From Knoellia subterranea KCTC 19937 (GTDB taxonomy: Bacteria; Actinomycetota; Actinomycetes; Actinomycetales; Dermatophilaceae): a stretch of 64,000 nt of DNA. Shown in pieces: positions 49,629-58,647 of this stretch (position 1 is the first letter of the stretch; the number at the start of each line of letters is the position of its first letter). The translations under genes were made by a program, and so were the position numbers. The DNA lies in the NCBI RefSeq assembly GCF_000768685.1, contig NZ_AVPK01000008.1, positions 92,776-156,775 on the forward strand, in the 5' to 3' direction. The notes under the pieces were generated by a model. It saw only the letters and a program-made list of their open reading frames with translations, was not told the DNA's origin and did no database searches.

Positions 49629-50466
49629 TCAGGGCGTAGGTGTCCATGATCCAGCCGTGCTCCTCGCGCAATTGGGCCCGCAGATCGATGAGCTCGTCGA
49701 TGACGTCGGCCAGTCGCCCGGAACGCAGAACCTGTTGCGGAAGACCGAGATACGCACCCCAGTGGATGACGAGATCCGGTGCTCGCTCGACGAGCTCACG
49801 GCACTTCAGCGACCCGTCAAGCATGACGACGACGGTCCCGAGCTCGGGTGCCCACTCGTCGAGCAGTCGCCGCCCGGTCGTCACGTGCACCGGCTGCCCG
49901 ATGCCGTTGAGGACGATGCCGTGCTCGGCGGCGAGAACCTGGATCGCCGACAGCCCCGCGACCACGCGCACATCGAGCGGCAGCCGCTCCGCGACGGCAT
50001 CGACGATCCGGATCGTGCTGTCGTAGAACGCCGGGTCGCCCCACACGAGGAACCCGACCGTCTCACCCTCGGGAAGGCTCGCGATGATCTCGGCATAGCG
50101 GTCCGCTCGCGCTGCGTGCCACGCGTCAACACCCGCCCGGTATGCCGTCCTGTCCCGCTCCGCGTCCGGCCCGCGTTCCGGGTCGGTCACCGGGACGATG
50201 CGGTAGCTGCCCTCGTCGAGGAACTCCTCACAGATAGCACGACGCACGGCGACGAGCTCGTCCTTGACCTCACCCTTGTCGGCCACGAGGAAGACGTCGC
50301 ACTCACGTAGTGCCGAGATGGCCTGACCGGTGACGTGGGCGGGGGAGCCGGTGCCGATGCCGATGACGCGGACTCGGCGTGAATCACACACGGGCACAGC
50401 GCCATTCGCGTCTGATCCGGCGTTCGTTCCAGCCGCGTCGTTCGTCTCTGTAGCAGTGCTCGTCAT
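49600..50466 (-). CDS. cobF: Precorrin-6A synthase (deacetylating)
   Basis: 288 aa. CobF SAM methyltransferase: 'VIGIGTGSPAHVTGQAISAL', 'VFLVADKGEVKDELVAVRRAI', 'GFLVWGDPAFYDSTIRIV' and 'VVAGLSAIQVLAAEHGI' (in parts). It methylates C1 of precorrin-5 and releases acetate, giving precorrin-6A, a step specific to the aerobic pathway. The N-terminal 30 residues are Thr/Ala/Asn-rich and not conserved in the family. ATG overlaps the cobQ stop. Convergent overlap of 29 bp with the BluB-CobT gene. Confidence 0.94.
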   Translation of the reverse strand: MTSTATETNDAAGTNAGSDANGAVPVCDSRRVRVIGIGTGSPAHVTGQAISALRECDVFLVADKGEVKDELVAVRRAICEEFLDEGSYRIVPVTDPERGPDAERDRTAYRAGVDAWHAARADRYAEIIASLPEGETVGFLVWGDPAFYDSTIRIVDAVAERLPLDVRVVAGLSAIQVLAAEHGIVLNGIGQPVHVTTGRRLLDEWAPELGTVVVMLDGSLKCRELVERAPDLVIHWGAYLGLPQQVLRSGRLADVIDELIDLRAQLREEHGWIMDTYALTTASAPHPA

Positions 50467-51899
50467 CGCGCCATCTCCAGAAGTGACTCGTGGTCCACGT
50501 GTTCCTCGACGGCGTCGGCGAGGGCGTCGATCATTGCCTCGCGGCGAGCGGTGAAGCCGGGTGCGGACAGGTCGGGAGTCCACGTCGAGCCCGCCGCAGC
50601 CGCCACCTCGAAGAGCCACGCCCGGCGGAAGTCGTCGCACTCGAGCGTGCCGTGCCAGATCGTCCCCCAGACGGACCCGGACGCGGTCCCACCGGGGAAG
50701 GTCCGATCGTCGTCGACGACACCGTGATGGATCTCGTACCCCTCGACCTCGTGACCCCGCCACGTGTCCGACGGGCGCGCCAGCACCTTCTCGGCGTGGA
50801 ACGTGACGGTGGTCGGGAGCAGCCCCAGTCCCTCCACGCGACCCGCGGTCGAGCTCTCGACCGGGTCGTCGATCCACTGCGCCAACATCTCGTAGCCCCC
50901 GCAGATCCCGAGCACGGGCCGCCCCTGGGAGGCCCGCCACTCCACTACCTCGGCCAGACCGGTGGACCGCAGCCACTCGAGGTCGCTCACGGTCGCGCGC
51001 GAGCCAGGCAGGACGAGAAGGTCAGCTTCACGGCATACATCGACATCGGTCGTCACCCGAACGTCCACGCCTGGTTCAGCGGCCAGGGCGTCCACGTCGG
51101 TGGCGTTCGACGTACGAGGGAAGCGCACGACCGCAACCGACAGCCGGTCCGGCCGAGCGTCGGTCGAGGGCCGCCAGCGACCCACCGACAGGGCGTCCTC
51201 GGAGTCGAGCCAGACGCCCTCGAGCCAGGGGAGAACGCCCACGCTCGGCATCCCCGTCCGCTCCGTCACGACGTCGAGACCGGGAGCCAGGACGGACGCG
51301 TCGCCCCGGAACTTGTTGATGACGTAGGCGCGCAACAGTGCGCGATCCGAATCCGACACGAGCCCCCACGTGCCATACAAAGCGGCCAGCGCTCCACCAC
51401 GGTCGATGTCGGCGACGAGGAGCGCAGGCAGCGAAAAACGCTGTGCCAGACCAAGATTCACGTAGTCACCCGCCCGCAGGTTGATCTCGGCTGGCGACCC
51501 TGCACCCTCGGCTACGACGACATCCACCGATTCGGCGAGCTCCTCAAAGGCGGCAAACGCCGCCTCCGCCAGATGCCGGCGCCCCGTCGCGTACTCACCC
51601 GCCACGAGCTGCCCCGCTGGCTGCCCCCGCAGCACGACGAACGCCTGCCGGTCACTGCCCGGCTTGAGCAGAACCGGGTTGTGCACCGACGACGGTTCGA
51701 CCGCGGCAGCCACGGCCTGGAGCCACTGCGCCCGCCCGATCTCGGAGCCGTCGCGGCAGACCATCGAGTTGTTCGACATGTTCTGCGCCTTGAACGGCGC
51801 GACCCGAACCCCCTGGCGCGACCACAGTCGGCACAGCGCGGTCACGACGAGTGACTTCCCCGCATCGGAGCTCGTCCCCGTCACCAACAGTCCCGCCAC
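50463..51899 (-). CDS. cobQ: Cobyric acid synthase
   Basis: 478 aa. It amidates side chains b, d, e and g of adenosylcobyrinate a,c-diamide using glutamine and ATP. N-terminal DTBS-like ATPase: 'LLVTGTSSDAGKSLVVTALC' and 'APFKAQNMSNNSMVC'. C-terminal class I glutamine amidotransferase with nucleophile Cys in 'VLGICGGYEML' and His in 'GYEIHHG'. The GTG at 51899 follows a TACGAT hexamer by 7 nt. Divergent from the phosphatase gene with only 33 bp between starts. Confidence 0.95.
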   Translation of the reverse strand: MAGLLVTGTSSDAGKSLVVTALCRLWSRQGVRVAPFKAQNMSNNSMVCRDGSEIGRAQWLQAVAAAVEPSSVHNPVLLKPGSDRQAFVVLRGQPAGQLVAGEYATGRRHLAEAAFAAFEELAESVDVVVAEGAGSPAEINLRAGDYVNLGLAQRFSLPALLVADIDRGGALAALYGTWGLVSDSDRALLRAYVINKFRGDASVLAPGLDVVTERTGMPSVGVLPWLEGVWLDSEDALSVGRWRPSTDARPDRLSVAVVRFPRTSNATDVDALAAEPGVDVRVTTDVDVCREADLLVLPGSRATVSDLEWLRSTGLAEVVEWRASQGRPVLGICGGYEMLAQWIDDPVESSTAGRVEGLGLLPTTVTFHAEKVLARPSDTWRGHEVEGYEIHHGVVDDDRTFPGGTASGSVWGTIWHGTLECDDFRRAWLFEVAAAAGSTWTPDLSAPGFTARREAMIDALADAVEEHVDHESLLEMAR

Positions 51900-51906
51900 G
51901 AGCCGA

Positions 51907-51912
51907 ATCGTA
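51907..51912 (-). promoter_or_regulatory. Leaderless -10-like hexamer before cobQ
   Basis: TACGAT on the minus strand, 7 nt before the GTG at 51899. No Shine-Dalgarno sequence. Confidence 0.45.
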
Positions 51913-51920
51913 CGCAGCCC

Positions 51921-51926
51921 TACAGT
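51921..51926 (+). promoter_or_regulatory. Leaderless -10-like hexamer before the phosphatase gene
   Basis: TACAGT lies 6 nt before the GTG at 51933. It is 8 bp from the opposing cobQ hexamer, so two polymerases could not occupy both promoters at once. Confidence 0.45.
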
Positions 51927-51932
51927 TGCCGC

Positions 51933-52496
51933 GTGCGCCCCGTCCAGCTCCACCTCGTCCGCCACGGCCAGTCGACGTGGAACGTCGAGGGCCGCCTCCA
52001 GGGCCAGACCGCGCACCCCGACCTCACCGACCTCGGCCACGAACAGGCGCGGACCGCGGCCGCCACCCTCGCCGCCCGCATCGACGGCTCCGTCGAGGTC
52101 CTCACGAGCGACCTCCAACGGGCCCGCTCCACCGCTGACCGCATCGCCTCGACCCTCGGTGTCGAGGCGACCAACGACCCGGACCTGCGCGAACAGGCCC
52201 TCGGCCATCTCGAAGGCCGCCTCACCGCTGACCTGCAGCCCGAGCCCACACCCGATGGCCAGCACGTCAGCGAGGTCGCCTGGGGTGGGGGAGAGAGTCT
52301 CAGGGACGTCCACGAACGCCTCGCCGCGCCGATCCAGCGAGCCCGCGACACGGCATACGAACACGTCGTTTGGGTCACCCACGGCGACACGATGCGCGTC
52401 GCCCTTGCGCGCCTCGCCGGCCGCACCCACCGCGAGGTCGCCTGGGACCCGATCCCCAACGGCGCCATCGTCACGGTCGAGCTCGACAGGCCTTAG
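51933..52496 (+). CDS. Histidine phosphatase, probable alpha-ribazole-phosphate phosphatase (CobC-like)
   Basis: 187 aa. Phosphoglycerate-mutase fold with catalytic 'LHLVRHGQSTWNVEGRLQG' at the N-terminus, 'TSDLQRARSTADRIA' and the second His in 'VVWVTHGDTMRVALARLAG'. In Salmonella-type nomenclature CobC removes phosphate from alpha-ribazole phosphate or adenosylcobalamin 5'-phosphate, a step otherwise missing from this cluster. The family also contains general phosphatases, so the assignment rests on location beside cobQ. Confidence 0.78.
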   Translation: MRPVQLHLVRHGQSTWNVEGRLQGQTAHPDLTDLGHEQARTAAATLAARIDGSVEVLTSDLQRARSTADRIASTLGVEATNDPDLREQALGHLEGRLTADLQPEPTPDGQHVSEVAWGGGESLRDVHERLAAPIQRARDTAYEHVVWVTHGDTMRVALARLAGRTHREVAWDPIPNGAIVTVELDRP

Positions 52497-52541
52497 CCAG
52501 CCGTCACGGCGCAGCGAACGAGAACGTGCTGGGATGGGCGC

Positions 52542-53381
52542 ATGCTGCCCTTCAGTCAGGTCGATGTCTTCTCCGCGCAGCCGTGGCGCGGCAACCCGCT
52601 CGCCGTCGTCCACGACGCCGATGGCCTGACCGACGAGCAGATGGCCGACTTCGCGCGGTGGACCAACCTGTCCGAGACGACGTTCCTGTGCACGCCAACC
52701 GACCCCGGGGCCGACTACCGGGTGCGCATCTGGACGATCGGCGGCGAGCTGCCCTTCGCTGGGCACCCGACGATCGGCAGCGCCCACGCGTGGCTCGAGG
52801 CCGGAGGGGTGGCGCAGGGTGCCGATGTCGTGCAGGAGTGCGGGGCGGGGCTCGTGACGGTGCGTCGCGCCGAACGCCTCGGGTTTGCGGCACCTCCGCT
52901 CATGCGTTCGGGCGACGTCGACGCAGACCTGCGCGGGCGTGTCGTCACGGCGCTTGGTGTGGCGGACGACGCGATCGAGGGCATGGCGTGGGTCGACAAC
53001 GGACCGGGCTGGATCGGCGTCGATCTCGGCTCCGCGCAGGCCGTGCTCGACGTCGTCCCGGACATCGCGGCCTTCACCGACCTCAAGGTCACGATCCTCG
53101 GACGGTGGAGCACCGAGCGAGCCGCCGAACTGGGTGCCGATGTCGAGGTGCGCGCGTTCTATGCCGACGGGCGGGACTTCGGCGAGGACCCGGTCACGGG
53201 CAGCGCGAACGCCGGCCTCGCGCAGTGGCTCATCGCCGCCGGTGCGCTGCCGCCGACCTACGTGGCGCGGCAGGGAACCGTTATCGGGCGGGACGGGCGT
53301 GTCCACATCGAGGCCGCGGACGGTGAGGTGTGGGTGACCGGTGACGCCGTGACGCGGGTCAGCGGAACCGTCACCCTCTGA
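52542..53381 (+). CDS. PhzF-family isomerase/epimerase-like protein
   Basis: 279 aa. PhzF/DapF-like double hotdog fold. '[20 protein letters not shown]' at the N-terminus, the proposed catalytic Glu in '[10 protein letters not shown]', '[20 protein letters not shown]' and '[19 protein letters not shown]' are all conserved. PhzF itself isomerises DHHA in phenazine synthesis; most relatives are uncharacterised and no phenazine genes are nearby. Overlaps the convergent yyaL-type gene by 11 bp. Confidence 0.85.
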   Translation: MLPFSQVDVFSAQPWRGNPLAVVHDADGLTDEQMADFARWTNLSETTFLCTPTDPGADYRVRIWTIGGELPFAGHPTIGSAHAWLEAGGVAQGADVVQECGAGLVTVRRAERLGFAAPPLMRSGDVDADLRGRVVTALGVADDAIEGMAWVDNGPGWIGVDLGSAQAVLDVVPDIAAFTDLKVTILGRWSTERAAELGADVEVRAFYADGRDFGEDPVTGSANAGLAQWLIAAGALPPTYVARQGTVIGRDGRVHIEAADGEVWVTGDAVTRVSGTVTL

Positions 53382-55377
53382 GAGATTCCCGGCTCAGCGA
53401 TTGGCGCAGATCCTCGAGATCGGTCACCGGAGCGTCGCAGACGAAACCACGGCAGACGTATGCCGTCGGGGCGCCTCCCACGAGCGGCCTCGCCTCGAGC
53501 AGTGGCTGGCCGGGTGCATCGGGTTCGCCATGGGCGACGACGAGACCGGGGGAGGTGCTGGTGCGCGCGACATGGAGCATCTCCTCGGCCGCTGAGCCGC
53601 TTCCGGTCACAGCGACCTGAAGTGGCCCGGCCAGCGCGGCTTCCACCCCGGCAAGGCTCCACCCGGCGAAACGGGGATCGCGCGCGGCGAGTGAACCGAC
53701 GCCTGCGAGGGCAGCATCCGCGGCGTCGCGGTGACGTGCGGAACCGGTGAGGGCGGCATACGTCAGCCAGGCGCCCGCGAGCGAGGACGTGCCGGAGGGC
53801 TCGGCGTTGTCAGCGACGCTGCGTGGCCGGGTGAAGAGCTGCTCGGCGTCGTCGGCGGTGTCATGGATCGTGCCGTCCTCGTCGCGGAAGTGGTCGAGCG
53901 CGACGTCGAGGATGTCCCCGGCAACTGAGAGCCAGTGGGCGTCGCCCGTGGCCTGGTGGAGCGCGAGCAGACCCTCGGCGAGGTTGCCGTGGTCGTCCGC
54001 CACTCCGGCAGCCGCTCCAACTGCTCCGTCGCGTGAGGCGCGTCGGAGACGTCCATCGATGAGGTGCGTGGTCGTGACGAACTCTGCGCAGCGCCGGGCG
54101 GCCTCGATGAAGTCCGGCCGCTCCAGCAGAACGCCGGCATCGGCGAGCCCGGCGATGGCCAGACCGTTCCACGACGTCACGACCTTGTCGTCGCGGGCCG
54201 GTTGTGGGCGGGCGTCGCGGGCCGTGAGGAGCCGCTCCCGGGTCGCCGCCCACCACGAGTCGTCGTCCGGATCCTCGCGCAGCTGCAGGGTCGAGGAGCC
54301 GTGCTCGAACGTCCCGTGCTCGGTCACCGACAACAGGTCAGCGGCTCGTCGACCGTCGACTTCACCGAGCACGTCGACGAGCTGGTCGGGGGTCCATGCA
54401 TACGTCGCACCCTCGATGCTGTGGCCGTCGACGATCGTGTCGGCGTCGAGGGCAGACGCGAAACCACCCTCGTCCGTGCCGAGGTCGCGGATTATGAATT
54501 CCGCTGTCTCACAGGCGATTCGATGCCACAACGGTTCCTGGGTGGCGCGCCACAGATGGGTGTAGACCCGCAGCAGCTGGGCGTTGTCGTAGAGCATCTT
54601 CTCGAAGTGGGGGACGACCCAGTCGGCATCGACGGCGTACCGGGCGAAGCCCCCGCCGAGCTGGTCGTACATGCCACCCCGGGCCATGGCCTCGCACGAC
54701 CCGCGCGCCATGGCCAGTGCGTCCGAGTCGCCGGTCGCGGCGTGGTGGCGCAGGAGGAACTCGAGAACCATGGAGGGCGGGAACTTCGGAGCGCCGCCGA
54801 AGCCACCGCGGGCAATGTCATAATTCTGCCGCAGCGTCCGGACCGCAGCCGCCGTGGCATCAGCCGTGATGGGAGCGACTGGGCCGACGGCCGTCATCAT
54901 TTCGCGCAATCGTGACGCGATGTGAGCCCCGGACTCGATGACGTCGGACCGCTGCTCGCTCCACACGCGGGTGACGTTCGCGAGCAATGACAGGAACTGC
55001 TCGCGCGGGAAGTAGGTCCCCGCGAAGAAGGGGTCGCCGTCCGGCGTGAGAACGCAGGTCATGGGCCAGCCGCCGTGCCCGGTGAGCGCCGTCGTGGCGT
55101 TCATGTAGACCGCGTCGACGTCGGGCCGTTCCTCCCGATCCACTTTCACCGCAACGAAATTCGCGTTCACGGCCTCGGCCACGCCGACGTCCTCGAACGA
55201 CTCGTGAGCCATGACGTGACACCAGTGGCACGCCGCGTACCCCACCGACAGCAGGATTGGCACATCCCGACGGCGCGCCTCCGCGAACGCGTCCTCGCCC
55301 CACTCCCACCAGTCCACCGGGTTCTCGGCGTGCTGCAGGAGGTAGGGGGACGTCGAGTTCGCGAGCCGGTTGGCCAT
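53371..55377 (-). CDS. Thioredoxin-domain protein of the YyaL/DUF255 family
   Basis: 668 aa. N-terminal thioredoxin-like domain ('[21 protein letters not shown]', '[22 protein letters not shown]') with the family's C-H-W-C redox motif, followed by an alpha/alpha-toroid of glycosidase/epimerase type ('[21 protein letters not shown]', '[20 protein letters not shown]', in parts). Members are widespread, and activity is uncertain (N-acylglucosamine epimerase-like fold). ATG 55377 follows TACGGT by 6 nt, so leaderless initiation is possible. Confidence 0.9.
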   Translation of the reverse strand: MANRLANSTSPYLLQHAENPVDWWEWGEDAFAEARRRDVPILLSVGYAACHWCHVMAHESFEDVGVAEAVNANFVAVKVDREERPDVDAVYMNATTALTGHGGWPMTCVLTPDGDPFFAGTYFPREQFLSLLANVTRVWSEQRSDVIESGAHIASRLREMMTAVGPVAPITADATAAAVRTLRQNYDIARGGFGGAPKFPPSMVLEFLLRHHAATGDSDALAMARGSCEAMARGGMYDQLGGGFARYAVDADWVVPHFEKMLYDNAQLLRVYTHLWRATQEPLWHRIACETAEFIIRDLGTDEGGFASALDADTIVDGHSIEGATYAWTPDQLVDVLGEVDGRRAADLLSVTEHGTFEHGSSTLQLREDPDDDSWWAATRERLLTARDARPQPARDDKVVTSWNGLAIAGLADAGVLLERPDFIEAARRCAEFVTTTHLIDGRLRRASRDGAVGAAAGVADDHGNLAEGLLALHQATGDAHWLSVAGDILDVALDHFRDEDGTIHDTADDAEQLFTRPRSVADNAEPSGTSSLAGAWLTYAALTGSARHRDAADAALAGVGSLAARDPRFAGWSLAGVEAALAGPLQVAVTGSGSAAEEMLHVARTSTSPGLVVAHGEPDAPGQPLLEARPLVGGAPTAYVCRGFVCDAPVTDLEDLRQSLSRESLRG

Positions 55378-55383
55378 GCCTTC

Positions 55384-55409
55384 ACCGTATGCCGTCCGGT
55401 ACGGCATAC
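55384..55409 (-). promoter_or_regulatory. yyaL promoter: -10-like TACGGT overlapping an inverted pair of GTATGCCGT
   Basis: On the minus strand TACGGT (55389-55384) lies 6 nt before the ATG at 55377. GTATGCCGT (55387-55395) and ACGGCATAC (55401-55409) form a 9-bp inverted repeat around 5 nt, overlapping the hexamer. An operator is possible. Confidence 0.4.
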
Positions 55410-55490
55410 CCCGTTCCTCCGGACATGCAATGCCCGGCACCGATCCACCCAACCCAGCCACGCGCGTGCTCAGCACCACACACTCGAGTT

Positions 55491-55522
55491 GGCCGGCGGA
55501 CAGCACTGCATGTCCGCCGGCC
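55491..55522 (-). terminator. 12-bp GC-rich hairpin after dctA
   Basis: GGCCGGCGGACA (55491-55502) and TGTCCGCCGGCC (55511-55522) are perfect inverted repeats around an 8-nt loop, 21 bp past the dctA stop. No U-tract. Confidence 0.7.
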
Positions 55523-55543
55523 CACTCGCGTCACCTGCGAGCG

Positions 55544-56905
55544 TCAGTGACCCACGGTCACCGACTGCGGATCCCCGACCAGGTCCTCGTCGCCGTGGTC
55601 CTCGTCGAGCATGGTCGACTCGTCGAACGGTTCGTCACCCGCCAGCACCCGGTCGAGCTTGCCCCGGTCGAGCTCACCCACCCAGTGGCCGATGAGCACG
55701 GTGGCGATGGAGTTACCGGCGAAGTTCGTCAGCGCGCGGGCCTCGCTCATCATCCGGTCGATGCCGACGATGAAGCCGACGCCGTCGACGAGGTCGGGGC
55801 GGTGCGACTGCAGGCCACCGGCGAGCGTCGCGAGCCCGGCACCAGTGACGCCGGCGGCACCCTTCGAGGCGATGATCATGAAGACGAGCAGCGAGATCTG
55901 CTGGCCGATCGAGAACGGCTTGTCCATGGCCTCGGCGATGAAGAGCGAGGCCATCGTCAAGTAGATCGCGGTGCCGTCGAGGTTGAACGAATATCCCGTC
56001 GGGACAGTGATGCCCACGACCGGACGCGAGACGCCGGCGTGCTCCATCTTGGCGATGAGGCGCGGCAGAGCGGACTCCGACGAGGAGGTCGACAGGATGA
56101 GTAGGAACTCGCGCGACAGGTACTTCAGCAGCGCGAAGACGTTGATCCCCGTGACCAACTTGAGGACCGCGCCGAGGACGACGAACACGAAGAGGAAGCA
56201 CGTCGCATAGAACGCGACCATGATGAGCGCAAGCGACTTGAGTGCCTCCCAGCCGGTGGCGCCGACGACGGCGGCCATCGCTCCGAACGCACCGATGGGC
56301 GCGAGGAACATGATCATCGACATGAGGCGGAAGACGAGCCGCTCCACGTGCTTGATGCCGTTCAGGATCGGCTCACCGGCACGCCCCATCTTCTGCAGCG
56401 CGAAGCCGACGAGCAGCGCGATGAGCAGCGCCTGCAGCACCGAACCCGACGTGAGCGCCGAGACGAGCGTGTCGGGGATGAGGCCGAGGATGAAGTCGAC
56501 GGTCGTGGTGTGCTCCTCGCCGACCTGCTTCTGACCGGCCGACGCGAGCTCGTCGGTGAGGTGCAGTCCGGCGCCCGGCTTGACGATGTTGCCGACGACG
56601 AGGCCGATGGCGAGAGCCACAGTGGACATCGTGAGGAAGTAGCCGAGGGCGAGGCCGCCGACCTTGCCGACCTGGGCGGCGCGGCGCACGGAGCCGATGC
56701 CGAGGACGATCGTGCAGAAGATGATCGGGCTGATCATCATCTTGATGAGGTTGACGAAGGCCGTTCCGAGCCACTTGAGCTTGACCCCGAACTCCGGGGC
56801 GATGATGCCCACGGCGATTCCGAGGGCCATGGCGATGATGACGGCGATATAGAGCCAATGCGTGCGGTCCCGGCGTACGGGCCGTTCGACGACGGTGTCG
56901 GTCAC
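55544..56905 (-). CDS. dctA: C4-dicarboxylate:cation symporter (DAACS family)
   Basis: 453 aa membrane carrier with eight TM helices and two re-entrant loops. Hallmarks: 'LIKMMISPIIFCTIVLGI', the Ser-rich re-entrant loop 'LILSTSSSESALPRLIAKME' (in parts), 'TGYSFNLDGTAIYL' and 'ASKGAAGVTGAG'. It imports succinate, fumarate, malate or aspartate with H+ or Na+. GTG start behind aggag. Divergent from a DcuS/DcuR-like system that probably induces it. Confidence 0.92.
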   Translation of the reverse strand: MTDTVVERPVRRDRTHWLYIAVIIAMALGIAVGIIAPEFGVKLKWLGTAFVNLIKMMISPIIFCTIVLGIGSVRRAAQVGKVGGLALGYFLTMSTVALAIGLVVGNIVKPGAGLHLTDELASAGQKQVGEEHTTTVDFILGLIPDTLVSALTSGSVLQALLIALLVGFALQKMGRAGEPILNGIKHVERLVFRLMSMIMFLAPIGAFGAMAAVVGATGWEALKSLALIMVAFYATCFLFVFVVLGAVLKLVTGINVFALLKYLSREFLLILSTSSSESALPRLIAKMEHAGVSRPVVGITVPTGYSFNLDGTAIYLTMASLFIAEAMDKPFSIGQQISLLVFMIIASKGAAGVTGAGLATLAGGLQSHRPDLVDGVGFIVGIDRMMSEARALTNFAGNSIATVLIGHWVGELDRGKLDRVLAGDEPFDESTMLDEDHGDEDLVGDPQSVTVGH

Positions 56906-56976
56906 GGGAATCTCCTGGGTCGCGACCCGGTGGTCCGGGTCTGGTGAGCGACCCCGAGTCTGTTCGCCTCAGTGAC

Positions 56977-57037
56977 TAGGGTCACGTTTGTGTTCATTGA
57001 GTTCGTCGCCCTTCGCGTATGCCGGTGGGCTGCGTGA
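56977..57037 (+). other. Leaderless 15-codon upstream ORF coupled to the sensor-kinase start
   Basis: TAGGGT (56977-56982) lies 7 nt before a GTG at 56990, which opens a 15-codon frame (VFIEFVALRVCRWAA). Its TGA at 57035-57037 overlaps a GTG at 57034 that is in frame with the kinase, giving the GTGA coupling seen across this window. No Shine-Dalgarno precedes any kinase start. Confidence 0.4.
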
Positions 57038-58647
57038 GCGCGCGCCTCTCGCCTGCGCGGTGGAGCGTTGCGAAGCAGACCTTCGTCCTCCAGGTGGGGG
57101 TGGCGCTGCTCGTCGTCGCGGTCGGCCTCGTCGCTGCGTACGCCCAGGCACGGCGCGCGCAGACCCAGGAGGCGACGAGCCGGGCGATGTCCGTCGCACG
57201 GACCGTGGCGGCGACTCCGGACGTTGTCGACGCCCTGACCGCGGGCACGGAGAGCCCGGAGGTGCAGGCCTTCGCCGAGGACGTCCGCCGCGACACGCAC
57301 ACGGACTTCGTCGTCGTGATGACGACGGAGGGGGTGCGCCTCTCGCACCCGGACCCGGCGCAGGTGGGGCAGCGCTTCATCGGACACATCGAGGCTGCGG
57401 TGCGCGGCGGCGAGGTCGTCGAGGACTACACCGGGACGCTCGGCCCGTCGCGACGCGTGGTCGTGCCGGTCCGGACGGAGCAGGGCATCGTCGTCGGGCT
57501 CGTCTCCGTCGGCATCGTCCGGACGGCCCTGTCGCAGGCCGTGCGTGCCCAGCTGCCGAGCCTGCTCGTCGCGGGAGCCGCGGCAGCCCTCCTCTCCGGT
57601 CTGGGGACTGCGCTCGTGTCCCGACGGATCCGCCGGCAGACCTTGGGGATGGGGGAGCGGCAATTGAGGGAGATGTACGAGTACTACGACGCGGTCCTCC
57701 ACGCCGTCACCGAAGGGCTTCTCCTCGTGGACCAGGGCGGGCGGCTCCAGCTCGCCAACGACGAGGCTGTTCGACTGCTCGGCTTGCCCGACGACGTTGC
57801 CGGGACTCCTCTGGCCGATCTGGGACTCAGTCCGGCTCTCACGGCTGCCCTGTCCGACGGGGAGCGGCGTGAGGACGAGCTGCATGTCACCGAGGCCCGC
57901 GTCCTCGTGCTCGGGACCGCTCCCGCGATGTGGGAGGGGCGACGCCTGGGGACGGTGGCGACGCTGCGCGACCGCACGGATCTCGAGCACCTCACGGGGG
58001 AACTTGATTCGGCGCGGGGTGTCACCGAGGCCCTGCGCTCGCAGGCGCATGAGTCGGCCAACCGGATCCACACGATCGTCTCCCTCATCGAGCTGGGCCA
58101 CGTCGACCGGGCGCTCGCCTTCGCCACGGACGAGCTCGCCGTGACGCAGCAGCTCACCGACACGGTCGTGGCTGCCGACGCCGAACCCGCCCTCGCCGCA
58201 CTCCTCGTCGGCAAGAGCGCCCAGGCGAGTGAGCAGGGGATTGACCTCCGTATCGCGCCCGGAGCGCACTGGCCGACCGACGCCGTCCCAGTGCGTGACG
58301 TCGTGACGATCGTCGGCAACCTCATCGACAACGCCTTCGACGCGGTCGCGACCGCCGGCCCCGGCTCCGAGCGGCGGGTCGACGTCGACGCGCGCCTCGA
58401 CACGGACGGCAGGACTCTCGTCCTCGAGGTCGCCGACTCCGGTCCGGGTCTGCCCGAAGCCACCGTCGAGTCGGTGGTCGAACGCGGATTCACCACCAAG
58501 GGGGAGGGGCGGGCAGGCCGACGGGGCATCGGCCTCGCCCTCGTCGCGCAGACCATCGACCGGCTCGGCGGATCGCTCGACGTCACGGGGCCACCGGGTG
58601 CTCGGTTCGTCGTCACCCTCCCCGTCGACGGATCGGGAGGTCAGTGA
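57034..58647 (+). CDS. DcuS/CitA-family sensor histidine kinase
   Basis: About 537 aa. TM1 (about 17-36), an extracytoplasmic sensor domain (about 40-165, 'DFVVVMTTEGVRLSHPDPAQVGQRF', in parts, as in CitA/DcuS carboxylate sensors), TM2 (about 175-197), a PAS domain ('VTEGLLLVDQGGRLQLAND') and a kinase core with 'LRSQAHESANRIHTIVSLIELG' (phospho-acceptor His of the CitA-type H-box) and 'VGNLIDNAFDAV'. It should sense C4-dicarboxylates or citrate. GTG 57034 is chosen for the overlap with the upstream ORF; ATG 57019 is an alternative. Confidence 0.88.
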   Translation: MSARLSPARWSVAKQTFVLQVGVALLVVAVGLVAAYAQARRAQTQEATSRAMSVARTVAATPDVVDALTAGTESPEVQAFAEDVRRDTHTDFVVVMTTEGVRLSHPDPAQVGQRFIGHIEAAVRGGEVVEDYTGTLGPSRRVVVPVRTEQGIVVGLVSVGIVRTALSQAVRAQLPSLLVAGAAAALLSGLGTALVSRRIRRQTLGMGERQLREMYEYYDAVLHAVTEGLLLVDQGGRLQLANDEAVRLLGLPDDVAGTPLADLGLSPALTAALSDGERREDELHVTEARVLVLGTAPAMWEGRRLGTVATLRDRTDLEHLTGELDSARGVTEALRSQAHESANRIHTIVSLIELGHVDRALAFATDELAVTQQLTDTVVAADAEPALAALLVGKSAQASEQGIDLRIAPGAHWPTDAVPVRDVVTIVGNLIDNAFDAVATAGPGSERRVDVDARLDTDGRTLVLEVADSGPGLPEATVESVVERGFTTKGEGRAGRRGIGLALVAQTIDRLGGSLDVTGPPGARFVVTLPVDGSGGQ

